Positions 1 through 10,519 of a stretch of DNA of 64,000 nt are shown here, piece by piece. A program made the translations under genes and the position numbers. The number at the start of each line of letters is the position of its first letter. Positions within the stretch are counted from its first letter, which is position 1. A model generated the notes under the pieces. The model worked only from the letters and a program-made list of their open reading frames with translations, was not told the origin of the DNA and did not search any database. This stretch comes from Cordylochernes scorpioides (lineage: Eukaryota > Arthropoda > Arachnida > Pseudoscorpiones > Chernetidae). The stretch is taken from positions 41,845,008 through 41,909,007 of the forward strand of contig CP092879.1 of NCBI GenBank assembly GCA_030710605.1. The letters run 5' to 3'.

Positions 1-84
1 CTCCACAATTATTTTTATTTTATTAGGCAAAGGAAACTTTGAGGAAGGCCCTTCTTCAGTTAACTAAAACTTATATTAATAATT

Positions 85-205
85 CTGGAATGATAAAAAA
101 ATCAACAATTACTTTATACAAGTATTATACTTGTATTTATTTCGACAGTTGGGACGTAAGCCATTAGCAATTCTTAATTAAACGACAAGGAGATGATAAT
201 AATTA
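85..205. repeat. Degenerate MITE-A fragment
   Basis: The order of words matches the MITE-A interior seen in better copies: a 'tctggaataat'-like stretch, a 'tatttatttcgacag' stretch, a decayed 'gcaagccatcagcaactttcagttgcac' module and 'aaggagatg'. Terminal repeats are not recognisable, so this is an old, truncated copy. Confidence 0.4.
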
Positions 206-1048
206 TTTAATAGTGTGTAGGTTTCTTCAACTGTGATTGGATATATTTTTAGCCAATCGAGAAGTGCTACCAATATACCATACAGTTCCAATAATCATTA
301 TACTGTATCGACATTTAGATTTTTACCTTTTTCATAGAACAAAGCCTCATTTTATTTTATCAATCAGTAAAAAGGGTTTAAATATATATATAAATTCTTT
401 ATATAGAAATACCTCAGGATATGCCTTTTTTATTTTTAATATCAACACCTGACCTTTTTTTTTCTATTATTTTTTAATACAAATACCTATGAAAATGAAG
501 TAAATAAATATATGAAGTACAAAAAATACGTGGAGATAGAGAAAGCAATTAGTTGTTTTAAAAAACTATCTATAAACTAATCCAATAAAAAATATAATTC
601 TTTCTATATACCCCGTACCCAATGTGTGTGACACCCAAAAGAAATAATTCCATTCAGAAGAAGTTCTATCGGATAGCGATTAGAGAGGGAGATTCAAGAA
701 AACAGACAAAGATTCTATTAATTCGCACCAGAATCTGCAGATCGAAGTGAAAATTGCAGCAGTCGAAAATTCCCAGCCATATTTCAAATGGCCGCCAATA
801 ATCAGGCAGCAAAAACATGAAATTTATTTTTGTGATTTAAAGGAAACCTACGTTCAATAAGGTGTTGAATCCATATTCTGTGGAATGGCACTTTGCCTTA
901 GATGGATGAGGGCTCTACCTATTGATCTATGCCAATAACTAATGCATTTCTTGAATATATAAATATTATTCTATTTGTTAAATAGATGTACTATATATAT
1001 TTAATAATTTATAATAATACTGAGATGAAAACATCTGTCTTCTAGATA
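206..1048. other. No recognisable feature
   Basis: A+T-rich sequence with only short random open frames. I see no domain, repeat match or RNA gene. Confidence 0.5.
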
Positions 1049-1285
1049 TGAATAAAAAATAGTACAAATGTGAAATTGTACTGGGATAAGGTGGATAAAT
1101 TAATAAAAATGCTATCTACTGATTGTACAACTGAAAGTTGCTGATGGCTTGCGCCATTCATAAATCGTTCAGAAAAGTTAGATTTTTAATTATTCTAGAA
1201 TTGGCCAAATACACATTCTTGGCTTTTTCTTAATTTATCTACCTTATCCCAGTACAATTTCACATTTGTACTATTTTTTATTCAT
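1049..1285. mobile_element. MITE-A, full-length copy with inverted termini
   Basis: About 237 bp bounded by near-perfect inverted termini: ATGAATAAAAAATAGTAC on the left is mirrored by GTACTATTTTTTATTCAT on the right. The repeat continues inward through the GTACAAATGTGAAATTGTAC palindrome and 'tgggataaggtggataaatt'. The interior has the 'caactgaaagttgctgatggcttgcgcc' module and 'ctagaattggccaaatac'. There is no coding capacity, which fits a miniature non-autonomous DNA transposon. This is the best reference copy of the family in the window. The autonomous partner is not identified. Confidence 0.8.
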
Positions 1286-1389
1286 TCCTGGGGTAAGATT
1301 CTTTTAGAAAATTTTGTTTAAAATCTCTAGCTTTCCGCCATGTAATCCCTCCTACAGGAGAAACACGATATAATAAAAACAGGAAATGA

Positions 1390-1600
1390 AGACATTGAGA
1401 CATGAATGTCTCTTTTACACATAAAACAAACTTCTACTGTCCTTACTGCGATGAAATATTTCAGTGGTGAACCCTGCCAATATTTTTTTTTTCATCGCAC
1501 TAAGGATTGTAGAAAAGAGTTAGTGTTATATATGTAAAAGAGACATTTGTGTGCTAATGGTTTCATTTTATAAATATAGATGGCGCGTTATTGCTTCTTA
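1390..1600. mobile_element. MITE-H, degenerate hairpin copy
   Basis: Contains 'ctactgtccttactgcgatg' followed by 'cagtggtgaaccctgcca', then an inverted 'tcatcgcactaaggattgtag'. 'gtctcttttacac' on the left is mirrored by 'gtaaaagagac' on the right. It shares the inner arms of the perfect hairpin at 28126-28434. Confidence 0.6.
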
Positions 1601-1887
1601 TTAACAATAATGGCAATAACTATGATTCATTAAGAAAATAATAATCTATAGTTATATCCTAGTTTTATATATTTTATGCTCTATTTAATGTTAAAAACAA
1701 TTTCTTTTGCCGCCATTGAAAAATTAATTATGAAAATTTATTTTCTTCCACTTTTGTATAAAATGAAGGTAAAATTGTATTATATTATAACTCTTGTTCC
1801 ATCGGCAATTTCTTGTTTTCTCCTGTAGAAAGGCTTTCATGCCCGCAATCTAGAGATTTGAATTATATTTTTAAACGGAAACTTATT

Positions 1888-2112
1888 CATGGAAAAAATA
1901 GTACAAATGTGAAATTGTACTGGGATAATGTGGATAAATTATAACATCTCCTTATCGCGTGCAACTGAAAGTTTCTGATGGCTTGCGCCATTTATCGAAA
2001 TAAAATAATAAAAATCAATGAGTAGTTGATATTTATTCCGATAGATGGCGCAAGCCATCAGCAACTTTCAGTTGCACGATAAGGAGATGCCCTTTTCTTA
2101 ATTATTTCATGG
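1888..2112. mobile_element. MITE-A copy with imperfect right end
   Basis: Starts with the family end (TAGTACAAATGTGAAATTGT and 'gggataatgtggataaatt'). It then holds two inverted copies of the 'gcaactgaaagtt...gatggcttgcgcc' module, giving a foldback of about 200 bp. The right terminal repeat is missing after 'ataaggagatgcccttttctt'. Confidence 0.75.
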
Positions 2113-2685
2113 AAACCTGATGCTTTTACCTTAATATGTATACAAGGTATCATTTTATATAAATCATATTAATTTTGAATACATTAGGACCTCTTTATTA
2201 TAGGAAACTTAGTTATAGAGACAAAGTGTCCTTCTCAATCATAAAAAAAAAATCATTTTTATAAAGTGCGTTTCTAAATCTTTTATGGAATTCGGACAGG
2301 TTAGATTTGTGTAGAAATTTCGCGAAGACCGGTGCTTTTTTTATCAACAACAACAAAACTTTACTTGGTACTAAATACTATATGAGTTAAAAATATTATT
2401 TTTAAATCTAAAATTGGGACATTAGCACGAAAAATCGTACAATATTCTGTTAGAATTTGTTTTAGAGCAGACATGTAGAAATCTCCTGAGGAACGGTCAA
2501 AGATCCACCATGGATCGATTATCAGATCACCAGGTCCGCCAGAATTTGGGGATCGCTTTTTCAGAGAAAGCTGTCTTCTTACCAGAGAGCAGCTATTTGT
2601 TAGAAATGGTCATTTTGGTGATGCAAACAGTTCTTTGTAGATAATGAAAATTCAGAATATTCTATTGATACTTAGTCAAATTGAA
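2113..2685. other. No recognisable feature
   Basis: Slightly more G+C around 2290-2600, but no protein domain or repeat family recognised on either strand. Confidence 0.45.
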
Positions 2686-3045
2686 AAAAAAAAAAGTAAA
2701 AATATGAAATTTTACTGGGATAAGGTGGATAAATTGAGAAAAAGTCAAAAATGGGTATTTGGGCAATTCTGGAATAATTAAAAATATATCAACTAATATT
2801 TTATATTTATTCAGTTAGATAGCGCAAGCCATCAGAAACTTTCAGTTGCTGTACAGTGTAATTGTACTTGGATAAGGTGGATAAATTAAGAAAAAGGTAT
2901 ATTCTTATCGTGCAACTGAAAGTGCTCATGGCTTGCGCCATCTATCAGAATAAATATCAACTAATGGTTGATATTCGTTGATAGTTGCTATTTATTCCTA
3001 TAGATGGCGCAAGCCATCTTAAAGTTGCACGATAAGGAGATACCC
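2686..3045. mobile_element. Two adjoining MITE-A copies
   Basis: Two successive family starts are visible: 'tttactgggataaggtgg' near 2710 and 'ttgtacttggataaggtgg' near 2865. Each is followed by the inverted 'gatggcttgcgccatctat' / 'tagatggcgcaagccatc' pair. The second copy lies directly against the first, so one probably inserted next to or into the other. Confidence 0.7.
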
Positions 3046-3506
3046 TTTTTTTCATAACTTCAGTCAATTGTTAAAAATATTAATGAGGAATTGAATATAA
3101 CAACTGCATACAATTTCGATCGTAAAACATAATTGTGCCATGGTATATAAACAACCTTGTAAAAATGAGCAATATGATAAAACAAGTTAAGGTCTAGACA
3201 GAGAAACGAAGTAAAGGAATTCCGTTACTTCATCCAACAATGGTCAGACAGGATTGTAATGTACGGCGGCTAGCAGAACAAACAGGAAGGCTGATTGGTT
3301 CTCCAGACAAAGTCCCCCACCCAGGCCTCACACATCCAATTGACCATCATTAACAAGCCTTGTTATCCTGCTGGGCCTCTTTGTTTGCCGCGAACACAGA
3401 AAATTCAGACCTGGGCTTTGTGCTCGCTCCAGGTTGGACGGGAACTCCACCTTTGTTTCCTACCGAAAATGTTTAGAAAATATAACACACACACACATAT
3501 ATATAC
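3046..3506. other. Unrecognised, with a small G+C-richer patch
   Basis: 3240-3480 has a less A+T-biased composition with an open frame, but I recognise no domain in any of the six frames. It ends in an (AC)n/(AT)n microsatellite at 3485-3506 that abuts the mariner below. Confidence 0.35.
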
Positions 3507-4424
3507 ATCAATAAATAAGGTGAATTATCTTATTTCTTAAAAATTAAAAAAGCAAAAATAATTTAAACCACAGAATATTAAAATATAACATCGAGAGACT
3601 ATTTAAGGTGTTCTGTTATTTTTTCCCACGCGCGGCGCGAGACTTATAAATAAACTAAAATGGAAGCTCCCTTGAAGGATTGCACCACGCTTGAACAACG
3701 TGCAGTTATTCGTTTCTTGAATGCAGAAGGTATTCAAACATCTCAAATATGCCAAAGAATGAAAAATATCTATGGTGAGTCTTGTTTGTCTCAAAATACT
3801 TTTATAAATGGGTTAACGAGTTCAAAAATGGACGAATTACATGTACCGATTATGAGCGACCTGGACGACCAAGTGTTACAGCGACGCCAAGCACGATAAA
3901 TGCGGTTGAAAACTTAATTTTGGAGGATAGAAAAATATCCATTTTTACCATAGCCGACAATTTGAATATAAGCTATGGAATTGTGCACACCATTATTAAA
4001 GAACAATTGCAATTTAGAAAAAATATGCTGCAGATGGATTCCACATTTCCTTAATTTGGACCAAAAACTTAACATCATGTAAAACTGTATCTACAATCAT
4101 TAAATTAGGTTTTGAAGTTTTTGAACATCCTGCATATAGTCCAGACCTAGCCCCCTCTGACTATTTCCTTTTTGGACTACTAAAGAAGGAGTTAAAGGGA
4201 AAGCGATTTGACTCGGATGAAGATGTCCAGAAAGTGGTGCAAGATTTTTTTCACACGCTTCCTAAGAGTGCCTATAAAGAGGGTATTTACAAGTTGCCAG
4301 AACGATGGAGACGATGCATAGAAAGCCAAGGTGATTATTTTGAATAAATCATGTCCTAATTTTTAATATCGTTCTTATTTTTTCAAATAAATTATAATTC
4401 ACCTTATTTATTGATCTCACCTTG
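3507..4424 (+). mobile_element. Mariner-type transposon with internal deletion
   Basis: The right end reads 'attcaccttatttattgatctcaccttg' before TA. The left end carries the inverse 'atcaataaataaggtgaattat', but its outermost 11 or so bases are replaced by microsatellite sequence. Between the ends lies a mariner transposase remnant on the + strand. At about 0.92 kb it is shorter than a full mariner (about 1.3 kb), because the central catalytic part is gone. Confidence 0.85.
3660..4347 (+). pseudogene. Mariner transposase, deleted and frameshifted
   Basis: Cut-and-paste transposase of the Tc1/mariner superfamily, acting in the nucleus on its own terminal repeats. The start MEAPLKDCTTLEQRAVIRFL begins the N-terminal helix-turn-helix region. 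After a frameshift near 3782 the frame continues with YKWVNEFKNGR and ERPGRPS, the usual linker to the catalytic domain. The segment with the first two catalytic aspartates is missing: from about 4030 the sequence jumps to the C-terminal part, with the third aspartate motif SPDLAPSDYFLF followed by KKELKGKRF and RRCIESQGDYFE-stop. The protein cannot be active. The ATG at 3660 is chosen because it opens the conserved N-terminus. Confidence 0.85.
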
Positions 4425-4479
4425 TATTTAATTAAAAAGGCATATATTGGATCAAAAAATCATTTATAAAAATAGATTT

Positions 4480-4775
4480 CTGTTGATATCTGATTATCTT
4501 GAGGATTATGCTATGTCAATGCAGTCGTGGTTAAAATCTTGAAACTATAATTTGGTAAAAGTACTGCCTGGCTTAAGGCGTAAGAATAAAAAAATGAAAA
4601 ACTTATTTACATAATGTACAAAAGTTTAAGCCGGCCAACGGTAAACAACAACAATGAGTTTTTATAGGGGAAGCGTGACCGCTGGTGGTCGATTTAGCAG
4701 AGTATTTGTATCTTTGAAATATAATTTTAAATAAAATAATATTTTAATATAAAAAATATATATATTTGGAAAAGA
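4480..4775 (+). repeat. Repeat S copy 1
   Basis: Moderately conserved element of about 300 bp: 'gattatcttgaggattatgctatg', 'tgcagtcgtgg', 'gtactgcctggcttaaggcg', 'ttacataatgtacaaaag', 'gccggccaac', 'aacaacaacaatgag', 'gtggtcgatttagcagagta', ending in (AT)n. It occurs five times in the window in both orientations. No open frame is kept, so it is a non-autonomous repeat or solo end of unknown class. Confidence 0.7.
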
Positions 4776-4802
4776 GAGCCATCCATACGTAAATCTTTAG
4801 GT

Positions 4803-4862
4803 AATAAAAACAACAACAAAAAGCTTTATTAAGACTTTTTAGTCTTATACAGATTCTCAAAG
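4803..4862 (-). mobile_element. LINE-G 3' tail fragment
   Basis: The reverse strand reads 'gagaatctgtataagac', 'gtcttaataaagc', then a GTTGTTGTT tail. This matches the 3' end of the LINE-G remnant at 5755-6190, with AATAAA as a putative polyadenylation signal. Confidence 0.6.
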
Positions 4863-5754
4863 CAGAAATGTAGGATATATGCAGGGAAAAAGTAATAATA
4901 TTTTAATGGTAATATAATATTTATATACAGGAAAAATTATATAAAGACAGTCAAGTTATATATAAGTGGGTGAATCGGAGGAAAAGAAATTTATTATACC
5001 TGGATTTACCGCGAATTCACCGCAAATGAAGGTAAAAATAACACAAAAGCTAATTACAATCAATATTGAGATCCTGAAATTTATACATTGTAATTAGGAC
5101 AATTAGTCATAAGCAGATTTGAAAGGGTAAATCCGAGGAAAAGAAAAAGGATACAAAATAAAGGAATAATAATAAAAAAAAAACACTGGAATTTACATAT
5201 GATACAAGCACTAAAATTTTTCGTCTTAATAAAATATTTCTCAGCTGATGAATAAAGGTTATAAGAATTTGAAATCTTTAGGTAATAAAGAATCATATAT
5301 TGGATTAAATGAAAACATTTATTTTCTAATATTTCAGTTGGCTAAATGCCAACCTTTGTCAATGCATAACAACGTATTTATTTGGTATAAACAAACTCAG
5401 CGCTACATAGCCAAATTAAATTACAGCTGTCTTTCAAAAAACGATTTTAACTGTATTCTAATGACAATATGCGGCGAAGAATTTGTTTATATAAAATGTA
5501 ATGCCTTGACACAGGTTGGTGTTTAGCCAACCGAAATAATGGTAAAAAAATATTTTTATTCAATACAATATATGCCTATCTATTATCTAAACATACAGAA
5601 ATATATATATAATATATTTAACATTTACACAGTTCATTCCAAATTGAAAACTATTTACTTAGCAACTTTCCATTCCCAGTAAAACGCTATATCGCACAAT
5701 AGAGAATACTATATTCGTTTTTCAAGGAAAACCATACAAAAATTTTCAAAGAGG
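4863..5754. other. No recognisable feature
   Basis: A+T-rich. A 92-codon open frame at 5248-5526 has no recognisable domain and its composition follows the surrounding DNA, so I do not call it a gene. Confidence 0.45.
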
Positions 5755-6190
5755 GTGATAAGATTTGTGATCTCTGCAAAGAAAATATGGAAACTGAACT
5801 ATCTCATTATATCTATGAATGCCAAGATATTAGTGAGGAGAGAAGGACATTCTTTTCAATGGTAGACACCAGCCAACTTAGGTCAATCCAAATGATGTTA
5901 ACCAGTGCCCAAACAAGCAGACTAGTTGCTCAGGCCCTATATAATTTTTACAAGGCAGTAGGTGTAAAGAGGGAGAAAAGAGAACTTGGAAGCTATTGTT
6001 CTTACACCTCAGAATGATGAAACATCGAGGGGTCGACCTTTCATATTAAATCTTACTTTTCCTTATTTCTAATAATTGTATATAGTTGCGGAACTACTGG
6101 TTTCCTGTGCTGCTCTTTTCCTGATATTGCACCTTGTACGGAGAATCTGTATAAGACTAATGTCTTAATAAAGGCTTTGTGTGTGTGTGT
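5755..6190 (+). pseudogene. LINE-G C-terminus and 3' end
   Basis: Remnant of a non-LTR retrotransposon polyprotein. Readable residues DKICDLCKENMETELSHYIY and ECQD form the Cys-Cys-His-Cys cluster that closes many RT/RNase H polyproteins of the jockey/I/R1 groups. About 60 further residues follow before the stop near 6017. The 3' UTR then ends in 'gtataagactaatgtcttaataaagg' and a (GT)n tail. The 5' part (endonuclease, reverse transcriptase) is absent, as expected of a 5'-truncated insertion. The sequence around 5700-5760 may be a frameshifted extension of the same protein. Confidence 0.65.
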
Positions 6191-6769
6191 ATAATATATT
6201 TAACTGATATAAGTATTTATGTGTGTAAAGATATTTATCCATTATATATTTCGAATCTTTATTCAAATTTGTTAGTAATATTTATCTCACAATGTAATTG
6301 TTTACATTTAATTTATAAAGAGAGTCAGATATTTAATATTTTTCGGATAAAAGAATTCTGCTATCCCTCCTATTATTCTTCCTTTTTAGATTTGTTCTTA
6401 TATAATATTAAGTTAAATATGGTGGGCCAATTTTTCGATTAATGTTTAGGTGGGTTTCGATGCAACAAACGTAAAATATAGAGTAAACATAAAGAATTAC
6501 TGCGGCATTTCAAAATTTTATTCAGCGCGTGATTATTTTGTTCTGTTTTTATATATAAATCTAAACTCTACTGTCCTCATTGCAATGAAATATATTAGAC
6601 AAGGCTCACATGAAATATAAATTATAATTTAGTTAATACGTGAATATGCAACAACATGTAATAGGTAATGAACGTGAATGCATTGTTACACCCCTTTGTG
6701 GGTCAGAAGGATCAAATAAACACGCGATAAAGATATCTGTTTTAGAGATATTCGTCCTATTCGATTTTA
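6191..6769. other. No recognisable feature
   Basis: A+T-rich. A short stretch at 6567-6592 ('ctctactgtcctcattgcaatg') resembles the MITE-H inner arm, but nothing else of that family is there. Confidence 0.4.
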
Positions 6770-7060
6770 TACACACACAAAGCTTTATTAAGACCACAGG
6801 TCTTATACAGAATCACCACAGGAAGGAAGCCTTGATAGAGCTCCTATACTCCAGGCAGCACCGAACCCAACAGCCTCCAGGTCCGACGCATGTCCAGTGG
6901 CCACAGAATCCACCGTGCATAGGTTAACGTATCACTGAAAAGGAAAGTATGGAAACAGCCGCGAATAATCTTTGTTTTCCTCATCCAATTGGGCCACGAC
7001 ATTCGGCGATTCTAATAATCTCCTACCGGACGGTGACTGTGGCCAAGAATTTATATAAAC
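6770..7060 (-). mobile_element. LINE-G 3' UTR copy
   Basis: Read on the reverse strand it runs 'cacagtcaccgtccggtagg', 'gaatcgccgaatgtcg', 'ttcagtgatacg', 'gcacggtggattctgtgg', 'ggacatgcgtcggacctgg' and 'gtataagacctgtggtctt', then AATAAAGCTTTG and a (TG)n tail. The same module is found at 8345-8610 (+) and 53955-54195 (-). No coding sequence remains. It is a 5'-truncated LINE insertion or a SINE sharing that tail. Confidence 0.7.
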
Positions 7061-7440
7061 CAAAAAAGAAGACTTTGATCAAACATCATTGTATCCACCC
7101 AGTTTATTTATTTTTATACAATTATAATAAAAGGTTTTCGCAAGAACCTTAGCCCTGGAAGTTCATATTTATTTTATTATACATGAATATTCTTGAATCA
7201 TATAATCATATCATATCATCGGGCGGCTCCCTAACCTGGGTCTTCAGACGAGGCCTGGATGACGACGCCCTGGCCATCCTGGCGTCTGTCAGACAGGCAT
7301 CTATAAGTATCACCTCAACATTGAAATGAGAGATCCTGTCCTTGTCTGGAGGAGGAATCTATCAAGGCGGAGGAGCCTTCTTTCCTGAGAAAGCTTTCTA
7401 TATTTTATCTCTAAATTATAAATAATATATTTATCTTTAC
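7061..7440. other. Unidentified G+C-rich patch
   Basis: 7215-7390 is markedly G+C-richer than its surroundings and contains near-palindromic pieces ('gacgccctggccatcctggcgtc'). I could not match it to a coding domain or to another repeat in the window. Confidence 0.3.
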
Positions 7441-7447
7441 GATGCAC

Positions 7448-7567
7448 TAGCGCGCCATCTGTTATCGAATTACGAAACTATTTTAGACGCGTAATATTAT
7501 TTTCAAAAGTAGAAATTGTTTTATTTTAAAAAGAATATTACGCGTCTAAAATAGTTTCGTAATTTGA
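7448..7567. mobile_element. MITE-H hairpin, core-deleted copy
   Basis: Inverted arms: 'acgaaactattttagacgcgtaatatt' on the left and 'aatattacgcgtctaaaatagtttcgt' on the right, with a short loop that keeps 'agtagaaattgttttatttt'. These are the outer arms of the 28126-28434 hairpin without its 'ggctcatcagtgg' core. 'gcgccatctgttatcg' just outside the left arm matches the outer terminus of that family. Confidence 0.7.
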
Positions 7568-8344
7568 TAATTATCTATGTTTAATTTTTATCATAAAACT
7601 TTGTAAAAATTGAAAAATATATAGCAAACGTTGGTCTCGAAAGGAACACAATCCTGTCTGGCTCCAACCGTCACGTGCCCCATCTTCCTTCTTAAGTCTT
7701 TTCTGGTCTAAACAGTCCCCGCAGCTAGGCTTAAACGTAAGCCTCAACCTAGGACTGCACATGGTCGTATTATTGTTTCAATGTATTTTGAAGGAAGAAA
7801 TGCCTCTTTTGGTACAACGAATATCTTCCTCCCTCATCTTTATATTTGGGAAATATTCTAAATATAAAGCTCTCAATATTATCCTTCGCAATAGCACATA
7901 AATCATGTTGAATATTAATTTCGTATCACAAATTATGTATTCCAGTGTCTGATAGATGGGAAACCACAGAGTCCTTTTATAACCGGAATATTTACTCTAT
8001 ATTAATTTTTTATTTAAATTTATATAACCTTATATGAATGTTTTAATAAAGTAGTTTCAAACCCAATCTTTCTCTCTCTATTTACATATATTAGATAATA
8101 TTTTTATAATTTTGAGAATTATACTCTCTAGAACAAACTCTGTAACGTCGGCAGCCAGATAGCGCGGCTTTACATTATATAAATCCATTGTTTTGTTTTC
8201 CTTTAGCTGAAACAGAACCTTCTGTAAATATGTAAATACATTATCAAGTATTTTATTTTATTTCATCTTCAAACTCCAAGTCAGGTCATTCTTTCTCAAA
8301 TTATGTATTATATATTTCTATCATATATTTATTTGGTTTATATA
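7568..8344. other. No recognisable gene
   Basis: 7615-7765 is G+C-richer and open on the reverse strand over about 60 codons, but no domain or motif is recognisable. The remainder is A+T-rich. Confidence 0.35.
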
Positions 8345-8610
8345 AATTATGCACGACCGCAGTCACCGTTCGGAGGAGACTAATAGAATCGCCGAATAAT
8401 GTGATCCATTTGGATAAGGAAAGTGAAGCCTAAAAAGCGGCTGATTCCATACTCGCCTTTTCACTGATACGCTAATCTATGCACGGTGGATTCTGTGGTC
8501 ACTGGACATGCGTCGGACCTGGAGGCTGTTGAGCACTGCCATGACTGGAGTATAGGAACTCCATCTATGACCGATGGTCTTAATAAAGCTCTATGTTTGT
8601 GTATATTTTC
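8345..8610 (+). mobile_element. LINE-G 3' UTR copy
   Basis: Same module as 6770-7060 in the opposite orientation: 'cgcagtcaccgttcggaggag', 'gaatcgccgaataatg', 'gcacggtggattctgtgg', 'ggacatgcgtcggacctgg', 'gaccgatggtcttaataaag', then 'ctctatgtttgtgtat' as tail. No coding part. Confidence 0.7.
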
Positions 8611-9683
8611 TATTAGCTCAATTAATGCACAAAGTGATCTAAAATTGATTTCATTGTAGTTACTTCAAAATTGTTTACGACTGCTTATGATTTGAAAAAT
8701 TCGCATGTATTCAAAATCGATCAAATAATAATAGTTATCTCATAAATATCATATAACACGCAAATACATATAAGCCAAATCCTGGAATATTCATTTATTG
8801 GTGAAACGCTTAAGATCAATTTTTCTTAATTGGTATCCTCAAATATTTCGATTGGCCAACCGATAAAGAATAATATTCTTTTTTACATATAACATAGCTT
8901 GATGCAACAAATCTGAAGGTGTATGAAACTAATGGAGAACAAAAGAGTCATGAATACGCCGTAAAGTTTGTCGTTTACATAGAATTCAGAGATTTTTTTC
9001 TTAAAATATAAACGATTAATGATATGTCAAATGGAAGTCCTTTTTATGTCAAGTTCATGATTGGGCAGAGTCCATTCAATGGCCATTTCTCAAGAAAGAA
9101 TGCCAGGGAAAGATTAAATATATCTACTAGAAAACGTCAATATATATTTTATATAATTAAACCAGATTACACAAAGATATATCCATATTAAATGCAAATT
9201 ATTATGATTATTGATCAATTATCAATGATGTTAGTAAATATATATTTGATATTAATTGAATAGCTAATGCTCCAACTATCCAATAACTATAGATACATAA
9301 GTTAATAGCGATTATTCTGTGAGAAGAGCTGGCAACACTGACGGAAGTTTAATTTGAAAGCTGATTAAGATGGCTGCCACTAAATACTCGTGAATATTCC
9401 TCAATCCATTTAGCAAGCCAATCCAATTTCCCTAAGTTTGTCCCACGGTATGGCCATTAATCAACTCTATAATTAATAGAATTCTAATTTAATCGAATAA
9501 ATCAATAAAAATCATTTCATGTCTCCTTTAAGTTTGGCGTCCAGATGTTCCAAGCATTATATAAAGTATCGATGTAGTTAGACGTGGATTATTTTGTTTA
9601 TGAAAGGAATTTTATAATTCATTCATGTTACGTTTATAGACCTGGTTGAAGTGCTTGCACTAGAAATATTAACTACTATATTT
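8611..9683. other. No recognisable feature
   Basis: A+T-rich; short open frames only; no repeat family recognised. Confidence 0.5.
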
Positions 9684-9697
9684 ATATCGAAAATATA
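9684..9697. repeat. SINE target-site duplication, left
   Basis: ATATCGAAAATATA, identical to 9992-10005 on the other side of the SINE. Confidence 0.85.
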
Positions 9698-9991
9698 TGG
9701 GGTCGGTGGAAGGATGGTCTAAACCGTTGGTTTTCAACCGCTACGACCCGGGTTCGATTCCCGCATTGGGAACTTTTTTCTGATTGAAAAAAATGCTCCT
9801 ATGGCCCCCGGATTCTTGAAAAGTCCAACCCCACCAGCGAGTGCAAGTAACCAAACGGGGCTCTAGCACATTTGTAAGTGCAAAGTCGACATGTGTCGAC
9901 ATGTGGTGCACTTACAGTAAAAGCAGTCGCATTCTACCCAACATGATTATCATGGGCTGTACCACGTGTACTAGGGATAAGTAAAAATAAA
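9698..9991 (+). mobile_element. tRNA-derived SINE with target-site duplication
   Basis: The head is tRNA-like. An A-box-like TGGTCTAAACCG lies at 9715-9726 and a canonical B box GGTTCGATTCC at 9751-9761, with T-arm pairing around 'cccgggttcgattcccg'. The body holds a 'ccaaccccaccagcgag' segment, 'gcacatttgtaagtgcaaag' and 'ctgtaccacgtgtactaggg', and ends in an A-rich tail. It is flanked by the 14-bp direct repeat ATATCGAAAATATA at 9684-9697 and 9992-10005, as expected for LINE-driven retrotransposition. A functional tRNA gene is unlikely because the acceptor stem does not pair and the 3' body is long. Confidence 0.85.
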
Positions 9992-10005
9992 ATATCGAAA
10001 ATATA
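9992..10005. repeat. SINE target-site duplication, right
   Basis: ATATCGAAAATATA, identical to 9684-9697; it lies directly after the A-rich SINE tail. Confidence 0.85.
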
Positions 10006-10145
10006 GAGGCTGCCTGGCCGGCATTCATAGTTCTTCAAAAAATAGACATTTCGGCCAGTTAAATTTTTTTCTTTAAAAAAAATAGAAACTTCGGCCAGTT
10101 AAGGCTTTATTTTATCTGGCCGAAGTGTATATTTTTCAAAGAACT
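10006..10145. mobile_element. MITE-F, rearranged short copy
   Basis: Begins with the family end seen at 26480 and 61985 in the other orientation ('ctggccggcattcat'). It has 'aatagacatttcggccagtt', a second 'aatagaaacttcggccagtt', then inverted 'ctggccgaagtgtat' and 'caaagaacta'. The end module is duplicated and the interior is lost. Confidence 0.6.
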
Positions 10146-10509
10146 ACTTATTTATAATGCATAATAAATGAATATACTTATTGCATGAAGTTTTATAATT
10201 TTACAAACATTTTTCGTCTTATTTAATTATTAGATTTGATATATCCGATTCTTTGATGAACTCTAATGTTAGGTATGAAACTGAGGCGTGGAATCTACTT
10301 ATAAGGCAATAATAGTATTATTTCTTTCAAGATATGAAATGATAGAGAAGAATTTGATTATAAGTCTTTAAATATAAATTAGATTACAAAAAAGGTGAAC
10401 TCTTCCAATAACCTGGATGGAACAATTGGTTAATTATTTATAAAAATAGTTTAATATTTCAAATGAGAAATTGCCATTAAAACATAGCTACTTCTAATCA
10501 ATATTATAC
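10146..10509. other. No recognisable feature
   Basis: A+T-rich sequence without gene or repeat match. Confidence 0.5.
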
Positions 10510-10519
10510 GTAATCGTTC
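10510..10519. repeat. LINE-I target-site duplication, left
   Basis: GTAATCGTTC, repeated exactly at 10705-10714. Confidence 0.85.

Noticed and set aside
9698-9770. A functional tRNA gene
   Set aside because: A and B boxes are present, but there is no paired acceptor stem, and the unit is repeated with a long common 3' body and a target duplication, so it is a SINE.
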